Shown here in pieces: positions 34,439 through 42,637 of a stretch of DNA of 64,000 bases; position 1 is the stretch's first letter; every line of letters begins with the position of its first letter. The notes under the pieces were generated by a model. That model worked only from the letters and a program-made list of their open reading frames with translations. It had not been told where the DNA came from and did not search any database. The translations under genes were made by a program, and so were the position numbers. The DNA comes from CADEGL01 sp050180485 (GTDB taxonomy: Bacteria > Pseudomonadota > Alphaproteobacteria > CADEGL01): the NCBI GenBank assembly GCA_050180485.1, contig JBFXED010000001.1, positions 174,821-238,820 of the forward strand, read 5' to 3'.

Positions 34439-35437
34439 ATGTCCAAGTTGCGTAGTCTGATCGTGGGTGCGGTGGCCATCGGAGCGGCATTCGCCATATC
34501 CGGCGCGGCCAATGCCCAAGCACCGAAGAAAGTGACCGTCGTCTCGTCGACCGCCGGTGTCCATGCGCCCTACTGGGTCGGTATGGAGAAGGGCTTCTTC
34601 AAGGAAGCCGGATACGAGGTCGAATGGAAAATGGTGGCCAGTTCCTCCGACCGCGTCACGGTGGTCTCATCGGGCGACGCCGTCATGGCGGGCACGGGCT
34701 CCCAGGCGGTGGTCGCGGCCATGGCCCAGGGTAACAAGAACTTCTATTGGGTCGGGATTCCCGATGGCGCCGCCGATATCTCCGGCATCGTCGCGCGCGG
34801 CGATATCAAAAGCGTCAAGGACCTGAAGGGCAAGAAGCTGGCCGTCCAGTTCGGCGGCTCGGAGGAGATCGTCGACTACATCATCCTCAAGAACGCCGGC
34901 CTCGACATGTACAAGGACGTCGAGCTGGTGAATCTCAAGCAGTCGGAAATGGTTCAGGCGCTGAAACAAGGTCAAATCGATGCGGCCGGCGCGTGGTATC
35001 CGGAATACGCCCAACTCCAGGAGGTACCGGGCGCCCGCAAGATCGCCTCGGTCGCCGATACGGGCTTTTGGGAGAAGTACAAGCAGATCCCGGCGCCCAA
35101 CGCGCTGATCCTCAGCAAGAAGTTCGTCGACGAAGATCCGGCCGGTGCCAAGCGCTTCCTAGCCGCCTACTGGAAGTCGCAACAGTGGATCATCGACAAT
35201 CAGAAAGAGGCGGCCGCGATCTCGGAAAAAGTCAGCAAGCAAAGCCAGGCGGACTGGCTGGCCTGGGAGAAGCAGTCGGTGCGTTACACGCGTAAGGACC
35301 AGCTTCAGCAGATGTCGGACAAGGGTGCCTACCCGGTCATGGATATCATGATCGAGTTCATGTACAGCGTGATCAAGAAGATCGACAACAAGCCGAAGTA
35401 TCGCGAATGGGTCCGGATGGACCTGATCGAGGGCTAG
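34439..35437 (+). CDS. ABC importer substrate-binding protein (NMT1/SsuA-TauA type)
   Basis: 332 residues with GGGAG upstream. A Sec signal peptide ends at ANAQ. The mature part, TVVSSTAGVHAPYWVGMEKGFFKEAGYEVEW, VTVVSSGDAVMAGTGSQAVVAAMAQG and DLKGKKLAVQFGGSEE, is the NMT1/SsuA-like pattern for aliphatic sulfonates, taurine, nitrate or pyrimidine precursors. The ligand is unknown. Confidence 0.93.
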   Translation: MSKLRSLIVGAVAIGAAFAISGAANAQAPKKVTVVSSTAGVHAPYWVGMEKGFFKEAGYEVEWKMVASSSDRVTVVSSGDAVMAGTGSQAVVAAMAQGNKNFYWVGIPDGAADISGIVARGDIKSVKDLKGKKLAVQFGGSEEIVDYIILKNAGLDMYKDVELVNLKQSEMVQALKQGQIDAAGAWYPEYAQLQEVPGARKIASVADTGFWEKYKQIPAPNALILSKKFVDEDPAGAKRFLAAYWKSQQWIIDNQKEAAAISEKVSKQSQADWLAWEKQSVRYTRKDQLQQMSDKGAYPVMDIMIEFMYSVIKKIDNKPKYREWVRMDLIEG

Positions 35438-35462
35438 GGTCCGGAAGCGGAGAACCGCCGCC

Positions 35463-36284
35463 GTGACTGTCCGGTTGGCCGAAGCGACGGGGGGTGCCGC
35501 GCGCACCCCCCGTCAGCCGTGGCGGCATCGCTACATGGCGATCAGCGCGGTATCGGCCGTCTGTTTCATTGGGCTGTGGGAACTGGCCGCGGCCACGGGC
35601 GCGATCGATCCCCAGTTTTTTCCGCCGCCGAGCTACGTTTGGGGCGAACTGAAGCGGCTCGTCTCGGATGGCAGCATTTTCGACTTCATCCTGATCAGCA
35701 CGCGCCGCGTCCTGATCGGCTTCGTGGCCTCCGCCGCGGTCGGCATTCCGCTCGGCATCCTGTTGGGAACGACCAAATGGATTCGATGGATCGTCGAACC
35801 GATCATCTCGATCATCCGGCCGCTTCCGTCCCTGGCCTGGATTCCGCTTTCCATGCTGTGGCTCGGCCTCAGCGAAGAGCAGAAATACTCCATCGTCTTC
35901 ATGGGCACGATCGCGCCGCTCGTCGTGTTCGTGGCTGACGCTACGCTCCGCGTCGAATCGATCTATGTCCGCGCGGCTCAGAATCTGGGCGCCAGCCGCC
36001 TGCGCATCATGTGGGAGGTGATCCTCCCGGCCGCGCTACCCAGCGTCATCTCCGCGCTCAAGGTCACGCTGGCTCTGGCTTGGACCTGCATCATCTCCGC
36101 GGAAATGGTCGGTTCCACCAAGGGCCTCGGTTTTCTCATCTGGAGCGGCAAGGACTTGGCCAATATCAGCCAGGTTATCATCGGGATGCTGGCCATCAGC
36201 CTGACCGTCCTGGCGCTCGACACCATCATCCGTGGCGTGGAACACCGCTTTCTTCCATGGCACCGCGGCCAGGAAAAGCGATAG
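35463..36284 (+). CDS. ABC importer permease 2 (nitrate/sulfonate/taurine type)
   Basis: 273 residues from a GTG at 35463. Paralogue of the 33529 permease: both have RPLPSLxWIPLSMxWLG, EEQKYxIVFMGT and ISAEMVGxTxGLGFLIW. The EAA loop is RAAQNLGASRLRIMWEVILPAALPS. The two permeases probably form a heterodimer rather than the usual homodimer. It ends eight bases before the ATPase start. Confidence 0.93.
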   Translation: MTVRLAEATGGAARTPRQPWRHRYMAISAVSAVCFIGLWELAAATGAIDPQFFPPPSYVWGELKRLVSDGSIFDFILISTRRVLIGFVASAAVGIPLGILLGTTKWIRWIVEPIISIIRPLPSLAWIPLSMLWLGLSEEQKYSIVFMGTIAPLVVFVADATLRVESIYVRAAQNLGASRLRIMWEVILPAALPSVISALKVTLALAWTCIISAEMVGSTKGLGFLIWSGKDLANISQVIIGMLAISLTVLALDTIIRGVEHRFLPWHRGQEKR

Positions 36285-36292
36285 GAGTTCCC

Positions 36293-37099
36293 GTGGCGTC
36301 AGACCGACCCATCATCCGCGCCGAAAACGTCAGCATGGAGTATGCCCGCGGCGGCGAAACGGTGCGTGCGCTCGGCGGCCTTTCGCTCGACGTGCGCGAA
36401 GGCGAAATCCTGTGCATCGTCGGCAGCTCCGGCTGCGGCAAGTCCACCCTGCTCAACATCATCGCCGGTTTCCTCAAGCCGACGGAGGGCCGGGTTCTCT
36501 TGCGCGACCAGCCCATCGCCGGCATCGACACGCGCTGCGGCATGATCTTCCAGGAATATGCGCTGTTCCCCTGGAAGACGGTGCAGAGCAACGTCGAGTT
36601 CGGCCTGAAGATGAAGGGCGTCGACAAGGCTGCGCGGCGGGAGACGGCGGCCAAGTTCATCAAGCTGGTGGGTCTGGAGGGCTTCGAGAAAGCTTACCCG
36701 GCCGAGCTGTCGGGCGGCATGCGCCAGCGCGCGGCACTCGCGCGCTCCTTGGCCAACGACCCCGAAATCCTTCTGATGGACGAGCCGTTCGCGGCGGTTG
36801 ATGCCATGACGCGCCAGCTTTTGCAGGATCAGCTGGTCGACATCGTGGGCAAGACCAAGAAGACCGTCATCTTCGTCACCCACAGCATCGACGAAGCCTT
36901 GATCCTGTCGGATCGCATCACCGTCTTCTCTTCCCGTCCCGGCCGGGTGAAGGCGATCTTGAAGAACGACCTGCCCAAGCCGCGCAGCGCCTCGGCTCAG
37001 CTCACGCCCCGCTATCTGGAACTCAAGAGTCAGATCTGGGACAGCGTGCAGGAAGAGGTTCTGCAGCAAATCGCGCTCATGGAGCGGATCCAACGCTGA
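36293..37099 (+). CDS. ABC importer ATPase (SsuB/TauB type)
   Basis: 268 residues from a GTG at 36293, preceded by AGGAG; the open frame to 36011 lies inside the permease gene. Walker A is GSSGCGKS (44-51), then FQEYALFPWKTV, signature LSGGMRQR, Walker B ILLMDEPF and switch FVTHSIDEA, with the SsuB-type end. It powers the two-permease importer. Confidence 0.94.
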   Translation: MASDRPIIRAENVSMEYARGGETVRALGGLSLDVREGEILCIVGSSGCGKSTLLNIIAGFLKPTEGRVLLRDQPIAGIDTRCGMIFQEYALFPWKTVQSNVEFGLKMKGVDKAARRETAAKFIKLVGLEGFEKAYPAELSGGMRQRAALARSLANDPEILLMDEPFAAVDAMTRQLLQDQLVDIVGKTKKTVIFVTHSIDEALILSDRITVFSSRPGRVKAILKNDLPKPRSASAQLTPRYLELKSQIWDSVQEEVLQQIALMERIQR

Positions 37100-37106
37100 G
37101 GTTGCC

Positions 37107-37844
37107 ATGTCTTCGCTCAAGGACAAGCGTATCGTCATCATCGGCGGCAGCGCGGGCATCGGCCTGCAGACCGCGAAGGAAGCGTCCCGGCGCGGCGCCA
37201 AAATCGTCATCGCGGGACGGACGCTGGAGCGGCTGAAGACCGCGGCCGACGAGATCGGCGGCAGGGTCGAGACCTATCAGGTCGATGCCACCACGGAAGC
37301 GGGCATCAAGGCGTTCTTTTCGCGCGTTGGGCAGTTCGACCATCTGACCGTGCTGGTGCCCTCGGCGCCGGACAAATCGCTTTCGGCGAAGCTTGGCCTG
37401 TTCCTCGACATGGAGCCGGCGGTGTTCGATACCGTCTTCCGCAATCGCTTCTGGAGCCAATGCTGGGCCGCCCGTTACGGCGCACCGCATATGAGCAAGG
37501 AAGGCTCGATCGTCTTCATGTCCTCGAGCCAGCCGCGCAAGACGATCCCGCGCTATTCGGCCAGCTGCGCCGCGGCGGGTGCCATCGAATCGCTCGCACG
37601 CATCCTGGCCATCGAGCTTGCGCCCATCCGCGTCAACGTGATCGCGCCCGGCTTCATCCAAACGCCGGGCACCGACCATATCCCACCGGAGCGCCGCGCG
37701 ATGTGGGACAAGATCGCGCAGGCACAGCCGGTGAAACGGCTGGGCGAGGTGCAGGAGATCGCGGACGGCATGCTGTTCCTGATGGAGAACGGCTTCGCCA
37801 CCGGCACCACTCTCGATATCGACGGTGGCTACCGCTTCACCTGA
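37107..37844 (+). CDS. SDR-fold protein lacking the catalytic lysine
   Basis: 245 residues. The cofactor loop is intact (IIGGSAGIGLQTA), but the active-site motif reads Y150-S-A-S-C154, with Cys in place of the Lys of YxxxK, and the NNAG motif is replaced by VPSAPDK. The C-terminal NVIAPGFIQTPGTDH and DIDGGYRF are normal. It follows the ATPase by seven bases, so it belongs to the importer operon. It may bind cofactor or ligand without classical reductase activity, or use a different mechanism. Confidence 0.88.
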   Translation: MSSLKDKRIVIIGGSAGIGLQTAKEASRRGAKIVIAGRTLERLKTAADEIGGRVETYQVDATTEAGIKAFFSRVGQFDHLTVLVPSAPDKSLSAKLGLFLDMEPAVFDTVFRNRFWSQCWAARYGAPHMSKEGSIVFMSSSQPRKTIPRYSASCAAAGAIESLARILAIELAPIRVNVIAPGFIQTPGTDHIPPERRAMWDKIAQAQPVKRLGEVQEIADGMLFLMENGFATGTTLDIDGGYRFT

Positions 37845-39098
37845 TCAGAAGCGGTCGATCCGGAACGGCGACAGGTCCGCGACCGGCGGGCGCTCCGCGG
37901 CCAGATCGGCCACGAGCCGTCCGGTCGCCGCCGCCAAGGCCAGGCCGTATTGCCCGTGCCCGAAGGCATACAGCACGTTGTGGTGAATCGGGCTGCGGCC
38001 GATCACGGGCAGCGAATCCGGCATCATCGGCCGGTCGCCGGACCATTTCGTGTGCGGCTCCGTGCGTATGTGGGGGAAGAGGCGGCGCACATTCTCGATC
38101 TGACGCGCGGGCCGGCGGAAATCGGGCGGTGTGCCCAGCCCCGCGAACTCCACGTTGCCGCCGACGCGCAGGCCCCGCTCCATCGGCGTCAGCGACAGGC
38201 GCATGTCGGCGACGAACAGGACATGCTGCGGCCGAGTGATGCCGGGATCGAGGAAGGTGACGTGGTAGCCGCGCGCGGCTTCCAGCGGCACACGGTGGCC
38301 AAGGCGCGCGGCGAACGGCCCCGACCAAGCGCCCGCGGCCACGACCAGAAGATCGAGCGGATGCTCGCCATGGTTGGTGCGCAGGGCGCGCGGGCCGGTG
38401 GGGCCGATCTCGATCTCGCTCACCGTCTCGCGCCGGATCACCCCGCCCATGCGCAGGAAATGCTCGGCTAGGTCGGTGGGGATGCGGTGGGAATCGGTCG
38501 CATGCCGATAGTCATGCTCCAGCACGGCGCAAGAGTAGCCTTCGGGCAGGCCGGGTTCGATCGCGCGCAGTGCGTCTTCGTCGAGCCGTTCGATCTTGGC
38601 GCCCCGGTCGATCAGCATCCGCCAGAGCGGCCAGGCGGCTTCGCGCGCCTCCGCGTTGCGATAGATGGACAGCGCGCCATTCTCGCGCACCCGGTCCGTC
38701 ATGCCGGCGTCTTTCAGCAGCATGCTCCAATCGGCGTGGCTCTGCTGCATCAGCTTCGTCAGCGTGGTCAGGATGTGATCGAAGCGCTTAGGGGTACTGG
38801 ATCGCAGGAAGGCGAGCAGCCAGGGCGCGAGCGTTGGCAGATGACGCCAGCGGAATGCCAAGGGGCCGAGCGGGTCGAGCAGATAGCCGGGCACCTTGCG
38901 CAGAATACCGGGCGTGGACATGGGCATCGCATGGCTGCGCGGCATGGCGCCCGAGTTGCCGAAGGAGCAGGCTTCGCCGGGCGGCAGGCGGTCGATGATT
39001 GTGACCTCATGCCCGTCGCGGCGCAGCGCCACGGAAGCGGCCAGGCCGACGACACCGGCGCCGATCACCGTCACCTTGCGGGTTGCAACGCTGTTCAT
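37845..39098 (-). CDS. D-amino-acid dehydrogenase-like FAD oxidase (DadA type)
   Basis: 417 residues. VTVIGAGVVGLAASVALRRDG (FAD site), FGNSGAMPRSHAMPMSTPG and a final SLPVIGRSPIHHNVLYAFGHGQYGLALAAATGRLVADL match the DAO/DadA family, which deaminates D-amino acids or oxidises related secondary amines. It abuts the SDR-fold gene stop to stop, with no gap. Confidence 0.9.
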   Translation of the reverse strand: MNSVATRKVTVIGAGVVGLAASVALRRDGHEVTIIDRLPPGEACSFGNSGAMPRSHAMPMSTPGILRKVPGYLLDPLGPLAFRWRHLPTLAPWLLAFLRSSTPKRFDHILTTLTKLMQQSHADWSMLLKDAGMTDRVRENGALSIYRNAEAREAAWPLWRMLIDRGAKIERLDEDALRAIEPGLPEGYSCAVLEHDYRHATDSHRIPTDLAEHFLRMGGVIRRETVSEIEIGPTGPRALRTNHGEHPLDLLVVAAGAWSGPFAARLGHRVPLEAARGYHVTFLDPGITRPQHVLFVADMRLSLTPMERGLRVGGNVEFAGLGTPPDFRRPARQIENVRRLFPHIRTEPHTKWSGDRPMMPDSLPVIGRSPIHHNVLYAFGHGQYGLALAAATGRLVADLAAERPPVADLSPFRIDRF

Positions 39099-39196
39099 GG
39101 GCCGCCCCGGACTTGCGCGTCACGGGGCGCATCCCCGTGGACGCCCTATCCAACGCGGGCGCGCGGGTTGGAATCAAGAGGTTTGGAAGTCCCGCG

Positions 39197-39820
39197 TTAC
39201 GCCGCGGATTGCAGCTTGGCGACCTTGTCGCGCAGGGTGGCCAGGAACTCGTCCATGTTGCCGCCGTTGCGCTGCAGGATGCTCACGAAGTCGTCGCGCT
39301 GTGTCACGACCAGGCTGACATTGGCGAACACCACGTCGACGACTTTGTATTGATCGCTCTCGGTCCGGCGGACGCGCCACAGCACCTCTTCCGATGGCGC
39401 ATTCGACGCCGCGCTGAAGCGGCTGGACACCCAGGTGCCCGTCTTGCCGTCCGGCCGGGTGGCGCCGAACACCAGCTCCTGGCCGTTATAGACGCTGCGC
39501 AAACGCTGGGAATAGGACTGGACGATCAAATCCTCGAACAGCTTCTGGTATTCCTGACGCTGGGGTTCGGACGCCTTCTGCCAATAACTGCCAAGGCAGA
39601 AGGTCGCGATGGCCTGCGTGGCGAAGCCGTCCTGCAGGATGGCGCGAAAGGTCTGGTCGCGTTGGGCCTTGGGCGCGTTGTCCTTCAACACGGTGATGGC
39701 GCGATCGGAGATTCCCTTCACGAACTGCTTGGCGCCGTCGTCCGCCGTGTCCGCATGGGCGGGCAACGCGGCCATCACGGCGACGGCGGCGAAGCCCATC
39801 AAAATCGTTCGTCTGAGCAT
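39197..39820 (-). CDS. MlaC-like phospholipid-binding protein
   Basis: 207 residues with a Sec signal ending at AHAD. QTFRAILQDGFATQAIATFCLGSYW, YQKLFEDLIVQSYSQRL and YKVVDVVFANVSLVVTQRDDFVSIL follow the Ttg2D/MlaC family, periplasmic carriers of phospholipid between the outer membrane and the MlaFEDB complex. No other mla gene is adjacent, so this is an orphan copy. Confidence 0.88.
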   Translation of the reverse strand: MLRRTILMGFAAVAVMAALPAHADTADDGAKQFVKGISDRAITVLKDNAPKAQRDQTFRAILQDGFATQAIATFCLGSYWQKASEPQRQEYQKLFEDLIVQSYSQRLRSVYNGQELVFGATRPDGKTGTWVSSRFSAASNAPSEEVLWRVRRTESDQYKVVDVVFANVSLVVTQRDDFVSILQRNGGNMDEFLATLRDKVAKLQSAA

Positions 39821-39890
39821 GTCGGTGCCCCCTTATGGGTTGCGTGCGAGTTTCGAATCCCGGGCTATGCGGCCAGGGTATGGCGCGGCG

Positions 39891-40367
39891 TTAGCTGACG
39901 ATGCGCCAATTGCCGTTGGCGTCGCGGCAGGCCGTGCCGTAGCCCTGCTCGGTCTTGCCGCCGACGGTGATGGTCTGTTGGAACTCGCGGCAGTTTTGGC
40001 CCTGCGCGTTGGTGTAGGTGCGCGTGGGGGTGACCGTGCCGCTGTTGCCGTTGTCCGGATTCTTCCACGTGCTGGCTTGGCCCGTGGGTGTGGATTCCAG
40101 CGAGTTCTGCGTCGTCTGCTGCGCGGTGCGCTTGTCTTGATCGTCCAGCATGTTGCCCGCGGCGCCGCCCAAGAGGCCGCCCACGATCACGCCCGCCGCG
40201 ATGGCGGGCGCGCCGCCGCCGGCCGCCGCCGCTATCAGGCCGCCGCCCGCGGCACCGCCGGCAGCACCCACCGCGGTCTTGGTGCCGATCCCGCCGTTAT
40301 CCTGTTGCGCGCACGCGCCCAGCATGGCGATGGCGACGATGGAAGCGCCGAGTCTGGCGAAGGACAT
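39891..40367 (-). CDS. 17-kDa surface-antigen-like glycine-zipper lipoprotein
   Basis: 158 residues with lipobox LGAC. A Gly/Ala zipper (TAVGAAGGAAGGGLIAAAAGGG, then AGVIVGGLLGGAAGNMLD) is followed by a CREFQQTITVGGKTEQGYGTACRDANGNWRIV C-domain typical of the rickettsial 17-kDa antigen group. It probably sits in the outer membrane with a structural role. Confidence 0.87.
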   Translation of the reverse strand: MSFARLGASIVAIAMLGACAQQDNGGIGTKTAVGAAGGAAGGGLIAAAAGGGAPAIAAGVIVGGLLGGAAGNMLDDQDKRTAQQTTQNSLESTPTGQASTWKNPDNGNSGTVTPTRTYTNAQGQNCREFQQTITVGGKTEQGYGTACRDANGNWRIVS

Positions 40368-40504
40368 ATGTGCTCCTTAAATGCCCATGATGCAGCACGC
40401 GGACGCGCCGGTGGACGCAGACGTCCAATGATGAAGTTTAGGTGTGGATTTTCGACGAAAATAAGGCGCGACGACGCCGACTCTGTGACAGAGCGGTGAT
40501 TGCG

Positions 40505-41176
40505 CTAGCCGAGATGGGTCACCCAGAACCGAAGGGCGCGTTCCCACGCGAGCTTGGCGTTGGCCGGATCGAAATGGGGCCGGTCTTCGTTCATGAAGCC
40601 GTGCTGCGCGTCGTAGCGGTAAATCTCGTGCGGCACCTTCACGTTCTTGAGGCCCGCTTCGAAAGCGTTCACATCCGCGGGCGTGCACCATTCGTCCGTG
40701 AGCGCGAAGTGGCCCTGGAACGGCACCTGCAGCTTGCGGGGATCGCCAAGCTCGGGCGAGGGCAGGCCGTAAAAGCCCACCGAGGCGGCGAACTCCGGGA
40801 TGCGGATGGCGCCGAGCGCCGCGACGATGCCGCCCAGGCAAAAGCCGGTCAGCCCGACATTGGCGCTGTTGCGCTTCAGGGTCAGCGCCGCGCCGCGCAC
40901 CACCTGGTCCGTCGAGCTGCGGAAATCGAGCGCGTTCATCGCACGCTCCGCCGCCTTGGAATCGTGATAGGGCACGACGATTCCTTCGTAGAGATCGGGC
41001 GCCAGCGCGTGATAGCCGGCGGCGGCAAGCTTGTCGCAGATGCCCTTGATCTGGCCCGAGACGCCCCACCATTCCTGGATGACCACGATGCCGGGTGCTT
41101 TGGGGTCTCGCGCCTCGGCCAAGTAGCCGGTGGCCTTTGCGCCGTCCGGCCGCTCAAATGTGATGGCCTTGCCCAT
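40505..41176 (-). CDS. Dienelactone hydrolase family protein
   Basis: 223 residues from the ATG at 41176. The catalytic triad is visible: C113 in GFCLGG, D161 in ALTDEWC and H192 in DAQHGF, with E35 in VIQEWWG, as in carboxymethylenebutenolidase. It hydrolyses a lactone or ester; dienelactone itself cannot be confirmed because no aromatic ring-cleavage genes are adjacent. It diverges from the quinone reductase gene. Confidence 0.9.
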   Translation of the reverse strand: MGKAITFERPDGAKATGYLAEARDPKAPGIVVIQEWWGVSGQIKGICDKLAAAGYHALAPDLYEGIVVPYHDSKAAERAMNALDFRSSTDQVVRGAALTLKRNSANVGLTGFCLGGIVAALGAIRIPEFAASVGFYGLPSPELGDPRKLQVPFQGHFALTDEWCTPADVNAFEAGLKNVKVPHEIYRYDAQHGFMNEDRPHFDPANAKLAWERALRFWVTHLG

Positions 41177-41264
41177 TCCTGCCTCCGCCCTATCCTTATC
41201 GTCGGTTCCCGCCAGCTTATCCCCTTCGCCGTCCCGAAGTCCCGCAGCCGAAAGGATTTGTCCG

Positions 41265-42023
41265 ATGCGCGCGCTTGCCGTCCTGGCCCACCCGGAAAAG
41301 AAATCCTTCAACAGCCAGATGAAAGACGTGGCCGTCGAGACCCTGTCGAAAGCGGGCTACACGGTCGACGTGTCCGATCTTTACGCCATGGGCTTCGATC
41401 CGGTCGAAGGCCCGCGCCATTATCCGAAGCGGGTGGATGCGTCGTGGTTCGACACCCAGGCCGAACAGCGTGCGGCATGGAACGACAAGGCGCTGCCGCC
41501 CGTGGTGCAGGCCGAGATCGACAAGGTCGCGGCCGCCGATGTCGTCTTCATCCAGTATCCGATGTGGTGGTTCGGCACGCCCGCAATTCTGAAGGGCTGG
41601 ATCGACCGCGTCTTCGTCTACGGCCTCTACACCTCGACCCAGCGCTATAACCACGGGCCGTGGAAGGGAAAGAAGGCCATGCTGTCGATCACGACCGGCG
41701 CGCCGGAAACCACACACGGCCCTGACGGACGCAATGCCGATGCGGACCTGTTGCTGTGGCCGGTGCACTATACGCTTTATTACATTGGCTTCGACGTGCT
41801 GCCGCCGTTCGTCGCCTGCGGCGTCGAGGGCGGATTGAAGTATTCCAGCCCCGATGTCATCGCGGCGCGCCTCAACGGACACAAGGAGCGCCTAGCCGAG
41901 ACCTTGCGCGGTCTGGACGGTCTCCAGCCCTTGCGCTTCAACGCGATCGAGGAGTTCGATTCGACGGGGCGTCTGAAGCCCGAAGCTCTGTCATACAGCC
42001 CGTTCATCCGCCATCGCGGCTAG
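41265..42023 (+). CDS. NAD(P)H quinone oxidoreductase-like flavodoxin-fold protein
   Basis: 252 residues from the ATG at 41265, with AAAGGA upstream. VLAHPEKKSFNSQMKDVAVETL, DLYAMGFDP, and FIQYPMWWFGTPAILKGWIDRVFVYG are the NQO/MdaB family pattern, FMN or FAD binding with two-electron reduction of quinones. The last four bases overlap the convergent response regulator gene. Confidence 0.9.
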   Translation: MRALAVLAHPEKKSFNSQMKDVAVETLSKAGYTVDVSDLYAMGFDPVEGPRHYPKRVDASWFDTQAEQRAAWNDKALPPVVQAEIDKVAAADVVFIQYPMWWFGTPAILKGWIDRVFVYGLYTSTQRYNHGPWKGKKAMLSITTGAPETTHGPDGRNADADLLLWPVHYTLYYIGFDVLPPFVACGVEGGLKYSSPDVIAARLNGHKERLAETLRGLDGLQPLRFNAIEEFDSTGRLKPEALSYSPFIRHRG

Positions 42024-42637
42024 GGTCGGTCACCGCCTAAGAGCATCGTCATGCGGATTAGGATCGACAGGTTCGCGGCTTTCATCTTGTCCATGATGCT
42101 GGCGCGGTGATTGTCGACCGTGCGCGGGCTGATGCGAAGCTCCGCCGCGATCTGCTTGCTGGACAGGCCTTGTGCCACGTGGCGCAGGATCTCATGCTCG
42201 CGCGGGGTCAGCGTGTTGAAGCGCGTGCGCAGAGCCTCAATCGAATCAGTGTTCTGAGGCCGGCTTTCGGCCAGACGCACGGCCTCGGAGACGATCCCCA
42301 CCAGCGCCGCCGGCTCGAACGGCTTCTCGATGAAGTGCAAGGCGCCCGCGCGCATGGCGGAGACGGCCATGGGAATATCGCCGTGGCCGCTGATCATGAC
42401 GACCTGAACGGGTGCCGCCTTCTCGGTCAGTGTGCGCAAAAGGTCCAGGCCGCTTTTGCCGGGAAGCCGCACGTCGACCAGGGCGCATCCCGCGCGCGGC
42501 TCGTCGGCCGCCGATAGGAACTCCTCGGCCGAACCGTATTGCTCCGTGCGATAACCTTCGCCTTCCAGCAGCAGGGCCAGCGCGCCGCGCATGGAGTGAT
42601 CGTCCTCGACAATGTAAACGGTCGATTCCCGGCTCAT
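42020..42637 (-). CDS. FixJ-like response regulator with LuxR-type HTH
   Basis: 205 residues. The receiver domain has the acidic pocket VEDD, phospho-acceptor D55 in LVDVRLPG, and K in IEKPF; the C-terminal LuxR-type domain has LTPREHEILRHVAQGLSSKQIA and PRTVDNHRASIMDKM. Its start overlaps the histidine kinase stop by four bases, so it is the cognate regulator. Target genes are not visible. Confidence 0.92.
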   Translation of the reverse strand: MSRESTVYIVEDDHSMRGALALLLEGEGYRTEQYGSAEEFLSAADEPRAGCALVDVRLPGKSGLDLLRTLTEKAAPVQVVMISGHGDIPMAVSAMRAGALHFIEKPFEPAALVGIVSEAVRLAESRPQNTDSIEALRTRFNTLTPREHEILRHVAQGLSSKQIAAELRISPRTVDNHRASIMDKMKAANLSILIRMTMLLGGDRP

